This document shows, piece by piece, positions 23,455-34,451 of a stretch of DNA of 64,000 nucleotides (positions are counted from its first letter, which is position 1; every line of letters begins with the position of its first letter). The notes under the pieces were generated by a model that worked only from the letters and a program-made list of their open reading frames with translations, made no database searches and was not told the DNA's origin. The DNA comes from Gymnopilus junonius (lineage: Eukaryota > Basidiomycota > Agaricomycetes > Agaricales > Galerinaceae): positions 124,001 through 188,000 of the forward strand of contig JADNYJ010000002.1 in assembly GCA_015501075.1 (NCBI GenBank), in the 5' to 3' direction. A program made the position numbers and the translations under genes.

Positions 23455-26400
23455 ATGGAAAAAGTACCCGACCCGGATTCGAATCACAGAGGCTCCCCTC
23501 CTATTCCACTTGGAGGGCCTCTATTAATGCCTGCCGACTCAGTCATGTTGTTCACGGAAAGTGGAGGGGGATCTGGGTCAAGAAAAGAGAATCAGGGAGA
23601 ATTCTTCCATGTTGAACAAGCCCCTTCTGAAGCTGAGACCTTACAAGCCCCTGATTCTACTCAAGGAGTGTGATTTGCTAGTCTCCCTGAAAGGCCCATC
23701 TCCTTGTTTGAAGGTATCCTGCATATGAACAAACATCGCCTAGTCAACAACACCATTCAATCTGCTGTTCTCCACTACTACTTCCCTTTTGATCCTCTGA
23801 GGGACTACAACCCTCTTATAGAATATGGAGCTATCAATGGAGTTTTGCCTGGAAAATCAGATGAAGAATCAATCCTAATCCAAGACATTCTGCTTCAATG
23901 GTCTGCCCCGCATAGCCAGTGTAACTGGGATAACCTACATTTGGCAGTTATGGATTTCGTCAATGCGAATATCAGTCTATCTGACATCATCGAAGTAGTG
24001 GACGTTAATGGAGACAAGAGATACTCTATGATCACCAACAAACTCCTCGATATAGGACATATGCTAATGGCCCTTACCCAAGTCTTGAGGGAATTAGCCC
24101 GATATCTGTATAATGAGGATAAACTAGCTTTCGCCATTGACCCTAGCTACTCCCTGCTGCGTTCACTAGCTTTGAGCAAAACTTGTGAATCTATAATCCT
24201 CTCTCATCCCTGCTGAAGAAAAGATGCGAAGTTGGACTCAAATGCATCCTGGGATTCCTTAATCTGCTCAAGAAGGCATACCTCCCAGCTGAAGAAGCTT
24301 ATTCGATCTCATCTTATGAATCCACTTCCCCTTCAGAGAGACTCAAATATTGGGAAATGTCCCCTCAATCCCTGATTGCCTCCTTTACAGCTCAAGAAGA
24401 TCTAGCCACTGATTTGAGCAATTCTGCCAAGGTGGCTTGATTAGCTCTCCTTGATGAAGAACATCAAAGAGGAAAATTGTACTTGTTGACCCCTTACTAT
24501 CATCAGTCACGAGTTGAAGGCATAGTCGCCCCTCAAAGCATTTTAGATCAATGAATAGCCATGCAAGAATCAGTGGGGCAGAATTACTCAAGTGCTCCTA
24601 CCTTGGCCAGCTTCTACACCACTCAAGTTCGATTTCATTCTGCTCCTGTCCCTCCTGAAATACCCACCTCCATATCAGCCTTCTCTAGAAATCACCCCAT
24701 ATCTGCATTCCCAGGCATAGGTTGCTTTCCCCCTCTTCCTACCTCTATGCTTCCTAATATGACTGGGGGGCCATCGTCGACGCAGCAATGGACCCAAGTT
24801 ATTGATCGAAACTCTTTACTCAGAGCCCCCACCTGCTTGGAATGATCCTCCTCTGAACCTAATCATCAATCCCCCGTAACTCCCAGAGTTTATGCATTAT
24901 GAAGGGAGAACTCAAGCGACCCATTAGAACAAGGATACCCTATTGATTCTGAGTTGTTTGGAGGCCACCAAGGGAAAGAAGCAAATTATAACAATAAAGG
25001 CAAAGAAAACTGTAGCAGAGACAGACAAGGCCATTACGAAGGCGGATCAGGTAATGAAAGGTTGCCAGGACCTGGGGGGCTGCCTGGTTTCAGCGGATCA
25101 GGTTGGCCAGCCAGTCCTGGAGGGCCTGGATTTCCTGGAGGAAGTGGTGGAGGTAATGGGGGGCCTGGGGGAAATGGAGGCGGCAGTGGAGGTGGTGGCG
25201 GAGGCAGACCATTTGGCTCTGGCAGTAATCCTTCATTTTTTCCAGGAAGACAACTCCCGCCTGGACCACCTGGACCCCCAGGACCACCCCAAGGGCCTAA
25301 TACTCCCATTGGAGCCTTCTACAATCCTCCTTACTACAATAGCTGGCAGATGAATTACAAGATCAGCCCTTCGCAATTACCTTCCTGGGATGGAGAGGGT
25401 ATATCTCTTATTGACTACCTACCCAAGATGGAAACTCTTGCTATACTCGGTCCACAAATGAAATCTGGCATGGCCGCTGTGGCTGCACAAAACTGGGGAG
25501 GCCAAGCCAGAAACTGGTGGGAAACTCTTCCTTCAGCAGAAAAACTCTTCTATTCTTTCAACTGGGACAATATGCTCTTAGGCATTCATCAACACTTCCT
25601 TAATGAAAATTGGCAGCGAGATAGAACATGTGAATTCGAAGAAATGAAATTCCATCAAAAGGGGTATGACTCAGAGAAGCCGGTCGATTTCCTGCAAAGA
25701 TGAATCAAGTACCATCAAATCCTCTTTCCTGATGACGTGGATGGCTCTAGAGCAGTTGCCCAAATTCTATACACTCAACCCATGGAATGGTTCAGTTCTC
25801 TCAATGAGAGAAACTACCCCACTATGCTGAGCTACAGGAAGTGGCTAATTGATTATGCAACTCATTACTGGCACAACATCAAATAGCGGAGAATATTAGA
25901 GCCCCTTCCAGTCTGAGATGATTCCCCCATCACCCTTATATGTGCCATTTACAAGCTAATGCTGCGGATGTCCATTCTGAGGAAGGAGACGATGACCCCC
26001 TTTCTGAAGAAGACAAGGACGTCTTTGCTTCATCCTCCAAACCTCGGTCCAAAGGTCCCGTAAAACCTCATTCAGACAAGTTCCCACAAGGGAGAACTAT
26101 AGACGGCTACTCCTTTATGCGAAATGACTTGGTAGTCAGCGCTAAGCTCCCTAATGGTGTCTGCTTTATATGCACTAGTCCCAAACATTTCTACAAGGAT
26201 TGCCCTCATTTCGGCAAGTTCGACTCTCTTCATAGAGCCAATTTGATTACTGTAGATCTAGACAAAGCCCAGGAAGAGTCTATGGAGAGAGAATATTTAG
26301 CTATGCTCGCAGGATCTAAATCCTCCATTCCCCTTTATAATCCAGGTGATGAGAAAGAAGAGGACAGGATAGTCAACCTCACTGACATCCATTCCTCAGT

Positions 26401-26530
26401 ATTCACGAGCCTTCACGCATTGCCATCCATTCAACCTAACATAAATTATTGGCGAAGGGTGTCCTTTGAGGATAAAGGAAAGGAACAAGTGCCCATTGAC
26501 AAGATCCAGCCTAACCAGAGTTCACGCTGA
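23455..26530 (+). pseudogene. Gypsy-2 gag with collagen-like Gly/Pro segment and zinc knuckle
   Basis: The N-terminal part is at 23455-24216 (stop at 23671, shift near 24190). The frame resumes through 24230-24850. At 24954-25703 there is a Gly/Pro-rich segment (about 25050-25310, GPPGPPGPPQGP and GGxG runs). The capsid-like core follows (SWQMNYKISPSQLPSWDGEG, NWWETLPSAEKLFY). The knuckle at 25940-26530 is VCFICTSPKHFYKDCP, C-x2-C-x4-H-x4-C. The large N-terminal extension and the collagen-like stretch are unusual for Ty3 gag. Confidence 0.8.
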
Positions 26531-26581
26531 TCCCATTTAAAATCTTGAATTTCTGTTAACCTATCCACTGGCAAATCTGAA

Positions 26582-27445
26582 GTGGAAGTAATCAATGAGG
26601 ATAGCAAGGCTTCTGACTTGTCTGATGTTAATGGTGCCCTAGATGCTTCCTCTTTGCAAATCGGAAAACCTTCTATTATCATAGCAAAAAAGGGCCACAA
26701 CCACCCTGAAGGAATGGGTTCCATAGGATCAAGAGCACTATACATCAAGGCCTATGTCTCTTACTGGGAAGCAAATCCTGTTCAAGTGCAATTAGATTCT
26801 GGAGCTGATATCACATTAATGTCAGAAGAATTCTATACTTCCCACCCTAACCTACCCACTCTGAAGGCTGGTATGAGAATGAATCTATATCATTTAACAG
26901 GGAAGGCCAAAGTGCTGGGATATGTCAAAACCCTCTTATTTGCTAAGACCCCAGAAGGCTCCCTTGTTCAGTTCGACTTAGAAGTGTATGTTGTTCATGG
27001 AATGCATGTTCCATTACTTTTAGGAGAGGACTTCCAGTCTCTGTATGAAATCAGGTTAGAAAGATTGGCTTTGGGCCATTCCTCTGTCCTCATAGGAAAG
27101 AAGCCTTGAAAAAGGATAGAAGCATCGTCGGCCACCGCAGTGGATCTCGGGTTCGAAATAAGACAAGCTTTCCTCTCACAATCCTGGGTTCGATCCAAAA
27201 CTCTATGCCAAATGAAAATCAAATCCAAGAATTCAAAGATAAATCTCAACTCCTATGTCATTGCCTCTGAAGACTGTGTAATCCCGGCCGAATCAGTCAA
27301 AACTATAAAAGTGGATGCCCCTTTTGGACCACAAGAGGAATGGCTCATCAAAAAATTCCTCATAGGAACTGACTCAGCTGATGTTTTAGCTGCTCCTACC
27401 ACCTTTATCCTTGCTTCGGACCCCTATCTACATATCTATAGCTAA
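26582..27445 (+). pseudogene. Gypsy-2 aspartic protease region
   Basis: VQVQLDSGADITLMSEEFY carries the D-S-G-A site, and HVPLLLGEDF is the second conserved strand. The frame breaks at 27109 and resumes at 27140-27445 with the linker that precedes RT in this family (NSYVIASEDCVIPAES). Confidence 0.85.
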
Positions 27446-27687
27446 TCCTAGTCCCAGACCTTGGTGCATCAGAGCTGGTGATGTCATAGGAAATCTGTTA
27501 GATCCTAATTCATTGGACCACCCTACCGAAAAACTTGTTAGATGTTGGTCACGAGATCCTGGTGGGCTCACGTGCACTTTGTATCAACTACGTAGATCAT
27601 ACAAAAATACATCTTGCCATCATACCTCGTACTTCTGTTGTGGCCATTAGGTGTCTGTGTTTGTGTTTCGGGTTTCCATTTTCATCT

Positions 27688-27717
27688 CTCTCTCTCTCTT
27701 TTCTTTCTCTTCCTCTA
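27688..27717 (+). repeat. CT-rich microsatellite
   Basis: A TCTCTCTC run followed by TTTCTTTCTCTTCC interrupts the protease-RT linker of gypsy-2. Confidence 0.7.
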
Positions 27718-27719
27718 AC

Positions 27720-29406
27720 AAAACTTTTAGAACAATATGTTGCATCCACAGAGGGAATCAAATCTCTAATACAGATTGGCCTTGCTCAAGAAGGACTTAA
27801 TAGGGAGCCTGTCGAGTTCAAAGAAGACAGACTAACTGAAGATGAATCTTGGGGACCTAAAACTACTGCCCTTCCTGACAAATGGACAGAAGGTGACATC
27901 GCTCAGCTTGTCAACTTGGGCCCGGACATCCCTGCCGAAATCCATCCTAAACTAGCAGACATTTTGCATAGAAATGTGAATGCATTTGGAGTAAATGGTC
28001 GATTAGGAAGGGTAAATGCGAAGGTGAAAATACCCTTACAACCAGACACTGTGCTGATTTCAGTACCAATGTATGCAGCATCACTGGTGAAAAGAGAAGT
28101 GATAGGGAAGCAGGTCGACATGTGGTTCGAAGCAGGAGTAATTGAACCATCTGTAAGCCCTTGGGGATTTCCAGTGGTGGTGGTTTACTGTAATGGGAAA
28201 CCCCATTTGGTTATCGACTATCGTAAACTCAATGTGAAAACCATTCCTGATGAATTCCTCATCCCTCAACAATCCGAAATCATCCAGGCTTTATCAGGAT
28301 CCCAAGTTTTATCTTCATTCGACATGCTGGCTGGATTCATGCAATTGGAAATGGATGAATCTGATAAGGAGAAAACCACCTTTCACTGCCATCTCAGGCT
28401 ATGGCAATTTAAGAGAATGCCCTTTGGTCTTCGGAATGGCCCCTCGATATTCCAATGAATAATGCAAACAGTGCTCGCACCCTTTCTGTGGTTATTTGCT
28501 CTCGTCTATATCAATGACATAGTAATATTCTCCAAAAACTGGGATGACCACTTGAAACACTTGAATCAAGTTTTGAATGCCATCAGCAATGCTGGAATTA
28601 CATTATCGCCCACAAAATGCTATATTGGATATTCTTCAATTCTCTTGCTTGGCCAAAAGGTTTCTAGATTAGGATTATCCACCCATGGTGAAAAGGTAGC
28701 TGCCATAACTGAATTGGAACATCCGTGTAACACCCCTGACCTTCAAAAGTTCTTAGGCATGGTCGTTTATTTTTGGCAATACATTCCATTCTATTCCTTC
28801 ATTGCTGCTCCCTTATTCGCACTCCTGTGGAAGGGTGTCAAGTGGCATTGGCTAGCCGAGCACGAAATCGCCTGGCAGCAAGCAAAAGATGCTCTAATCG
28901 CCACTCCAATCCTAGGACATCCTATTCAAAATTCACCATATCGACTGTATATGGATGCTTCGGACATAGCTATCAGATCTAGCCTACAACAAGTGCAACC
29001 CATCCAAATCTGTGATTTGAAAGGCACTCCCATTTACAATCGCCTTTTGAAAGCTTGGGAAGACAAAAAATCTCCCCCATCCCTGGTAACAACTCTTATC
29101 AAGGATTTCAAGAAATTTGCCCCATCTACTTCATGGGGACTGACCTTTGAAGACACAATCATTCAAGTGGAAAGGGTAATCACTTACTGGAGCCACTCTC
29201 TATGCCCAGCTGAGCGAAACTACAGCACAACGGAATGTGAAGCCTTAGCTGCTAAGGAAGCCCTCATCAAATACCAACCATTTATCGAAGGCGAAAAAAT
29301 TATCCTAATCACTGATCATGCCACTCTGCAGTGGGCTCGAGTATTTGAGAATGCAAACAGGAGATTAGCGCATGGGGGGCGGTGTTCGCAGCATATCCTG
29401 GATTGA
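27720..29406 (+). pseudogene. Gypsy-2 reverse transcriptase and RNase H, catalytic Asp changed
   Basis: The RT fingers and palm are at 27903-28700: VSPWGFPVVVVYCNGKPHLV, YRKLNVKTIPDEFL and KRMPFGLRNGPSIFQ, then a stop. The active site is VYINDIVIFS, where Asn replaces the first Asp of YxDD (GAT to AAT type). RNase H spans 28900-29350 (LYMDASDIAI, ERNYSTTECEALA, LITDHATLQW) with an insert of about 60 residues between its halves. The product would be catalytically dead even without the stops. Confidence 0.87.
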
Positions 29407-31366
29407 AAATAGTTCATAGACCCAGAAGAGTACACTCTAATGTGGACCCCCTTTCGCATCTTCTGAGAATTCTGCTGCACACCTCTCCTGTCATTGATGT
29501 CTCAGATACCATAATCCAAGAAGAAGAGAAGCGCACCTTAGCTCAACTAGCAGAAGAAAGAACCAGACTCACTCTGGCTCCTAGAGCGGCCTTTTCTGTT
29601 TGGTGGTGGGAAGATGTAGTCGACAAATCAGCATTTCAAACAAAGACTAGGAGACAAAGATTATGGGAATCGGAAGAAGAAAGAAAGGAGAAAGCAGAAC
29701 TTCCTGATAACAAGGAGATAGTGGATGAGCTACCCTTCCCATGTGAAGATCATTGGACTTATCCCTCTGGAATTAAAGCCCCTCCTACGGAATTAGAAGA
29801 AGATTGGAACTCAAGGTCCCACTTGCTAGTATCCATCAATCCTGAACTTATAAAGGATTTCATCAAGGGCTATGCTTCTGATCCGTTTTTCAAGAAATGA
29901 TATGTAGAGGAAATTCTGAACCCCAATGTGGTTATAACTCCTTCTCATTTTTGAAAGAGTTCCGATGGGTTACTCTATTACCTGGACACTGATTGGAAGG
30001 CTTGTCTTTGTGTGCTGAGAGCCATGATTGACTTTGTATTGAAATGGATTCATGACTCCCCACATGAAGGTGCTCACGAAGGTTATAAGAGGTTCACCGC
30101 CAGGCTACAAGAAATATTCTACTGGAAAACATTGCTCAAGGATGCAGAGAGGTTTGGCTCAACTTGTGACATTTGCCAGAAGATTAAAGCTGATCACCGT
30201 AAAGGAGTAGGCCCTCTCTGCCCTGCCCACATACCTCATCATCCTTTTGCTACTATATCCTTGGACCTGATTACTGGGTTACCCCCTTTGGGAGAAGAAA
30301 AGTTCACTGCGGTATTAGTAATGGTGGATAAACTAACCAAATTTGCCATCATAATCCCTATGCACGACACTTTATCTCAGGAAGGATTCGCAAACTTTTC
30401 ATTGAAAGAATTGTAAACATCTATGGATTCCCTCAACACATCATATCAGACAGGGATAAAAGATGGGCTATGGACTTTTGGAAATCTGTGGTGTCACACT
30501 ATGGCAGTGCATTAGCCCTATCTTCCTCTCATCATCCTCAGATGGATGGCCAAACTGAAATCCTTAATGTGACTATTGAACAAATGCTACGTGCCTACAT
30601 TGCCAACAACAGGTCCTCTTGGTCTGAATGGCTTAGTGTCCTTACCTTCACCTATAACTCTTCTGTTCATTCTTCTATGACTTACTCCCCCAATTTCTTA
30701 CTGTATGGATATAATGCTCAAATTTCCACAGAACCCTTTGACATCAATTCAGACCCTGTATCTCATCCATTCCTGCCCAGTATGAAAGCCGAAAACTTTG
30801 TTCAAAGCCTAGACATCATATGAAAATCAGCTAGAGATGCTCTCATGCTAGCTCAAGAAAAACAAGCCAAAGCCTTCAATAAAGGGAAGAGACCACCGGA
30901 TGACATTCAAGAAGGAGATCTGGTCTTGATAAACCCACATACACTAAAATTGGTTGACGTATCTGGAACTGGCAAAAAACTAGTACAGAGAACCATAGGT
31001 CCATTTGAAGTCATGGAGAAAATCAATCCCATGGTATATCGACTTCGTCTGCCTGACTCCTTCCCTATGCATCTGGTTATCAATATTGCACACTTAAAGA
31101 AATATCACCCATCTCCCACCGAGTTCAGTAGCCGAGTCACCCTTCCCAGTACTCGAGACTTCCTTGCTATGCCCGAATATGAAGTAGAAGCCATTTTAGG
31201 GCACAAACTTACAGGCAAAAAGAAAGGGAATCAAAGAATGTTCCTTGTGCGATGGGCTGGATATGGCCCAACTGAAGACTCCTGGGTCTCGGAATATGAC
31301 TTGAGAAATTGCTCCGGAAATCAAAAGAGAGTATCTAGCTTCCTTGGAAAAGGTTTAATCCCTTAA
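29382..31366 (+). pseudogene. Gypsy-2 integrase with chromodomain (broken)
   Basis: 29382-29900 is the linker typical of agaricomycete gypsy elements (KIVHRPRRVHSNVDPLSHL). The integrase zinc region has CDICQKIKADH, and the core has TISLDLITGLPPLG. The frame shifts near 30416, then HHPQMDGQTEILNVTIEQML supplies the Glu region. The tail is at 30845-31366, with a chromodomain at about 31170-31310 (EYEVEAILGHKL, FLVRWAGYGPTEDSWVSEYD). Confidence 0.87.
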
Positions 31367-31842
31367 TTCTTTCAAAATTTACCCTGTTCCTCTCATAGTG
31401 TCAGAACTTCATTTACTTTACCTATGATGAATGACTTGATTAACATAGAGATGCTCTTATTCCTTTTGTTTCATTTTCATTAATGTTGAAACTGATAGTC
31501 AAGAATTCTTATCTAGTTAGAAATCTAATTACCTTCCTAAAAATACAGTCCATATTATGTAATTTAGTTAGTATTCTGCATTTCCCTTCTATTCTTATGC
31601 ACTCTTCACTCTTTTCTGTCATACAGTCTGCTAAACTGCGCCTCATCATTGTGCTAGTTGGCTGAATGTCATAAAGTATCAATAGGAATCAGTCGGAAGC
31701 TGCATCCTACTGATTGTGCTCCGTCTGACCTACTATCAACTGAAGAATCAAAAGAGAAATTGATAATCAGAGCTGCACTTACGGGTTGCACCTGATACCT
31801 CAAATTCAACTCAGCCTCCTTTCTCATAGACAGCTACTACTT
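31367..31842 (+). other. Spacer between gypsy-2 pol and the downstream open frame
   Basis: AT-rich, with no long frame and no LTR start recognised. It may be the untranslated link between pol and the next frame. Confidence 0.4.
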
Positions 31843-33420
31843 GCCATGTCACAATCCCACTGGACCTTTTCCTCTCCTCGCCAGTATAGCTTTGCTGGGT
31901 ATGATAATCTCCCTATGGTTTCGGAAGCTATGCACTTCTATTTGCCCCCTTTCCAGCTGGCTTCATGCAGGATCATTCACTCTAATTCAAGATATTGGGA
32001 GCTATGGTCACCCAACTCTTCTTGACTAACTTTCTTGCCAGGCTTGAAGGACACATATGTCAATCTGGAAAAGGATGTCCCAGAGGATCGGAGAAGGTGT
32101 GATGGCCACTTAGGATGGTTTGACCCAATGGTATCCCCCCAAAGTTTTGATCCCGAAAAACCTTGGCTTGGATTCATTCAATGGTCTTCCAATGTTCCAT
32201 GTGCCAAGTACGTTCCCTTACTCAAAGTATGGCAACATACTGTTGCCCCAAACCATGGATTCTTCTGACCATCATTCATATGGGACTTAAGGAACCGGGT
32301 TACTTCAGTAATAAAAAGATATGGAAGCTGGACCAATATAGCCTCCTCTCACCTGGCTCTATGGGCTAATCACCCTCTATTCCCTACTCCGAAGGATATA
32401 GACCTTTTGAATGATATGATTTCTTTTGACACCGCAGTAGATTCTCTTTCAAGGATCCAGAGGGGCATCAAATACATGTCTGCCTGGTTCAGAATGGCTC
32501 ATGCTCTCTCTGAACAAAACTTTTCCCCGTGGATTAATATCGAATGAGTCCCTCAAGCTGATGAAGCTCTAATGGGGGTGTAGATCAATGACTGCAGTGA
32601 AGAATATGGGTTATGGCTTCTCTTCCACAAGGTTCTGTGCTACATCATCCACATTGTTAATGACTCTGAGAGGGATTTGGAATGCATCTTCAATTGCCTA
32701 CCACATTATCAATCGTTTACCACTTCTACCAACATGGAACTCCTTGCCCCACATGTCAACCCCATCGATCTGATGGTTAAAATGGAAAGTCAAGGCAAAT
32801 CCATGCTAACCAACTGGCCAAATGATTTCGCTATACACCTCGCTGGATCGGTACCCACTCCCATGATCTCTGACTGAATTTGCTCCTCCCCCGTAGGTCA
32901 AGGATTGGAAAACGGCCTATACTCAGACCCTAGAGCCGGCCCTACTGTTGCTTCTGTTCCTGTTCAGCAAGCCCGATCTTATATTGAAGTCAACGGCTGA
33001 ATCCAACCTCCTCATGTAGCTGAAGTTCTTCAAGGGGTTAGATGGATGACTTGGGAGGAAGACACTATGGATGAAGGTGAAAGATGCTATATAAAAAAGG
33101 GGAGGAAGAACGAGGCATCAGGCAAGGTCTACTATGATCGTGAGAAATGCAGGAGGCTTTACGCTATGGAAGAACCCTTGATTCCTTACAACTATGATGC
33201 TGACATGGACATATTTGGGCTGCCTGCTCCCGATCTTCCTTTCTTTGAAAGGACCAACTCGGGTCTAGTCACCAGGAAAGGATCAGATTGGATTTATAAA
33301 ACAGAAAGACCTACAAATGCCACTAAAGGTCTAATTTTCCAACAACCAGACTACTCCTCTGTAACTTCGTCTGCTCCCCCTCTGCCTTCACTCCCCAGCC
33401 TTACAGCTCTTGAAGAATGA
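31843..33420 (+). pseudogene. Decayed frame of about 525 codons after gypsy-2 pol, function unknown
   Basis: Reading one frame from the ATG at 31843 (MSQSHWTFSSPRQY) to 33420 gives a continuous protein-like sequence. It is interrupted by TGA or TAG codons near 32023, 32266, 32545, 32581, 32875 and 32998. Each can be explained as TGG, CGA or CAG changed by one transition, and no frameshift is needed. Features include Trp-rich segments (HLGWFDPMVSP, KPWLGFIQWSSN), a basic stretch (CYIKKGRKN) and a Pro/Ser tail. I recognise no domain. It could be a third gene of gypsy-2, an envelope-like or accessory protein, or part of an adjacent unrelated gene. Confidence 0.6.
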
Positions 33421-33613
33421 GAAGTGGAGACATCTAGGTCATGTCCAATTGATTCTTGAGTGGATGTGATGAGACCCTCTCAACCTTTTCATTATGAAGG
33501 AACGGTTGCTCACCGTCACTCCTGATCTATGAGCCCCGAGTGTGTTCCTAGTGGTGGAACCAGCTCTGGCCTAAGGCCGCTTGACCATCACTTGCCTAAT
33601 AAACCCCCCAGAG

Positions 33614-34015
33614 TGTTGACATGATAAGTGTCCATGTGACTACATCACATGACTCACATGACATGCATGATCAGATGCATCTATACGTGACTAGATCCAG
33701 TGACAACAGAGTATTACAGTCATCTTATATGACTAAAAACATGTGATCACTTAGTGAGTGTATTACTCATCTTATGAGTAGATATTAGTAATTACATAGT
33801 AATTAGCTGAGTAATTGCCTTATGCATTACTCATACATAGTTAGTCACTGCATGTCCTGTAGGTATATAAGGACACTCTAAACAGTGTCCTAATCCAAGT
33901 CATTTGCACTTCTAAGTAGTAGCCTAAGTAGTCACCTTAGCACTAGCCTCTCACAACCCAGGTAAGACAGTAGTTACAATGGTACTATGCAGAGTGCACT
34001 ACTTGCTGCTCGAGA
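33614..34015 (+). repeat. Copia-B 5' LTR
   Basis: 402 bp, TGTTGACATGAT... The end reads CTCGAGA where other copies have CTCAATA. A TATA-like AGGTATATAAGG lies at 33861-33872 and probably marks the transcription start region. Confidence 0.9.
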
Positions 34016-34028
34016 GGTTATGGGCCCC
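34016..34028 (+). promoter_or_regulatory. Copia-B primer binding site (initiator tRNA-Met anticodon arm type)
   Basis: GGTTATGGGCCCC directly follows the LTR, as in copia-A. Confidence 0.8.
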
Positions 34029-34039
34029 GATAAGCAAAG

Positions 34040-34215
34040 CCTGCTGTTTGCCATTGGCAGAACCTGCTTGACATTGAGTTCACCTCAGGGCAGAACCTGT
34101 CTAGCATAGTTCGCCATTGTGCAGAACCTGCTTAGCATCAGTCTGTAGCTTACTTCTACCTGGGAAGATAGTTCACCGTTAGGCAGAACATCGACCACAG
34201 CTGTTCGTCGCAAGA
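34040..34215 (+). repeat. Degenerate direct repeats in the copia-B leader
   Basis: The word GGCAGAACCTG or a close variant recurs at about 40-base spacing, each time near TTCRCC and AGCAT. The same arrangement is seen in copia-A at 21600-21780. Confidence 0.6.
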
Positions 34216-34451
34216 CAGAATGCTCTCCCACAATTGTTCACTACCATGTGCAACATTGTATAGGGCCTTGCCATGTGGGCCTGGACATCTGTCACTGTCT
34301 GGACAAATTGCCCTTAAGGGGTTAATTCTATGTCTGGTGCAGGTATTTTTAGCAGTGCTTTTCCTACTTTAGCATGCTTTTACACACCTGTCGCTGACAC
34401 AACCCAGCTCTTTTCTTAACAGAAATCCAACAATCCCCAAACATCTCAACA

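Larger units (their letters stand above)
23455..31366 (+). mobile_element. Gypsy-2: Ty3/gypsy chromovirus, decayed, LTRs not found
   Basis: In order: large gag, zinc knuckle, protease, RT, RNase H, integrase, chromodomain. Several frameshifts and many transition stops are present. Copia-A and copia-B lie on its two sides, with their 5' LTRs facing it. Neither flank shows a direct repeat that would serve as its LTR, so its ends are probably lost or lie within unassigned sequence. Confidence 0.87.

Noticed and set aside
23461..23500. B-box-like GGATTCGAATC in the gypsy-2 gag region
   Set aside because: No A box at a suitable distance and no tRNA fold; it lies in a coding frame.
27150..27200. 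Two GGGTTCGA strings resembling tRNA T arms
   Set aside because: The surrounding sequence stays open as gypsy-2 protease-RT linker and no cloverleaf can be drawn.
22226..33613. LTRs for gypsy-2
   Set aside because: I compared both flanks and the spacer after pol and found no direct repeat with TG...CA ends, so none is reported.
33861..33872. TATA motif as a separate host promoter
   Set aside because: It occurs at the same place in every LTR of the copia family and is the element's own promoter.
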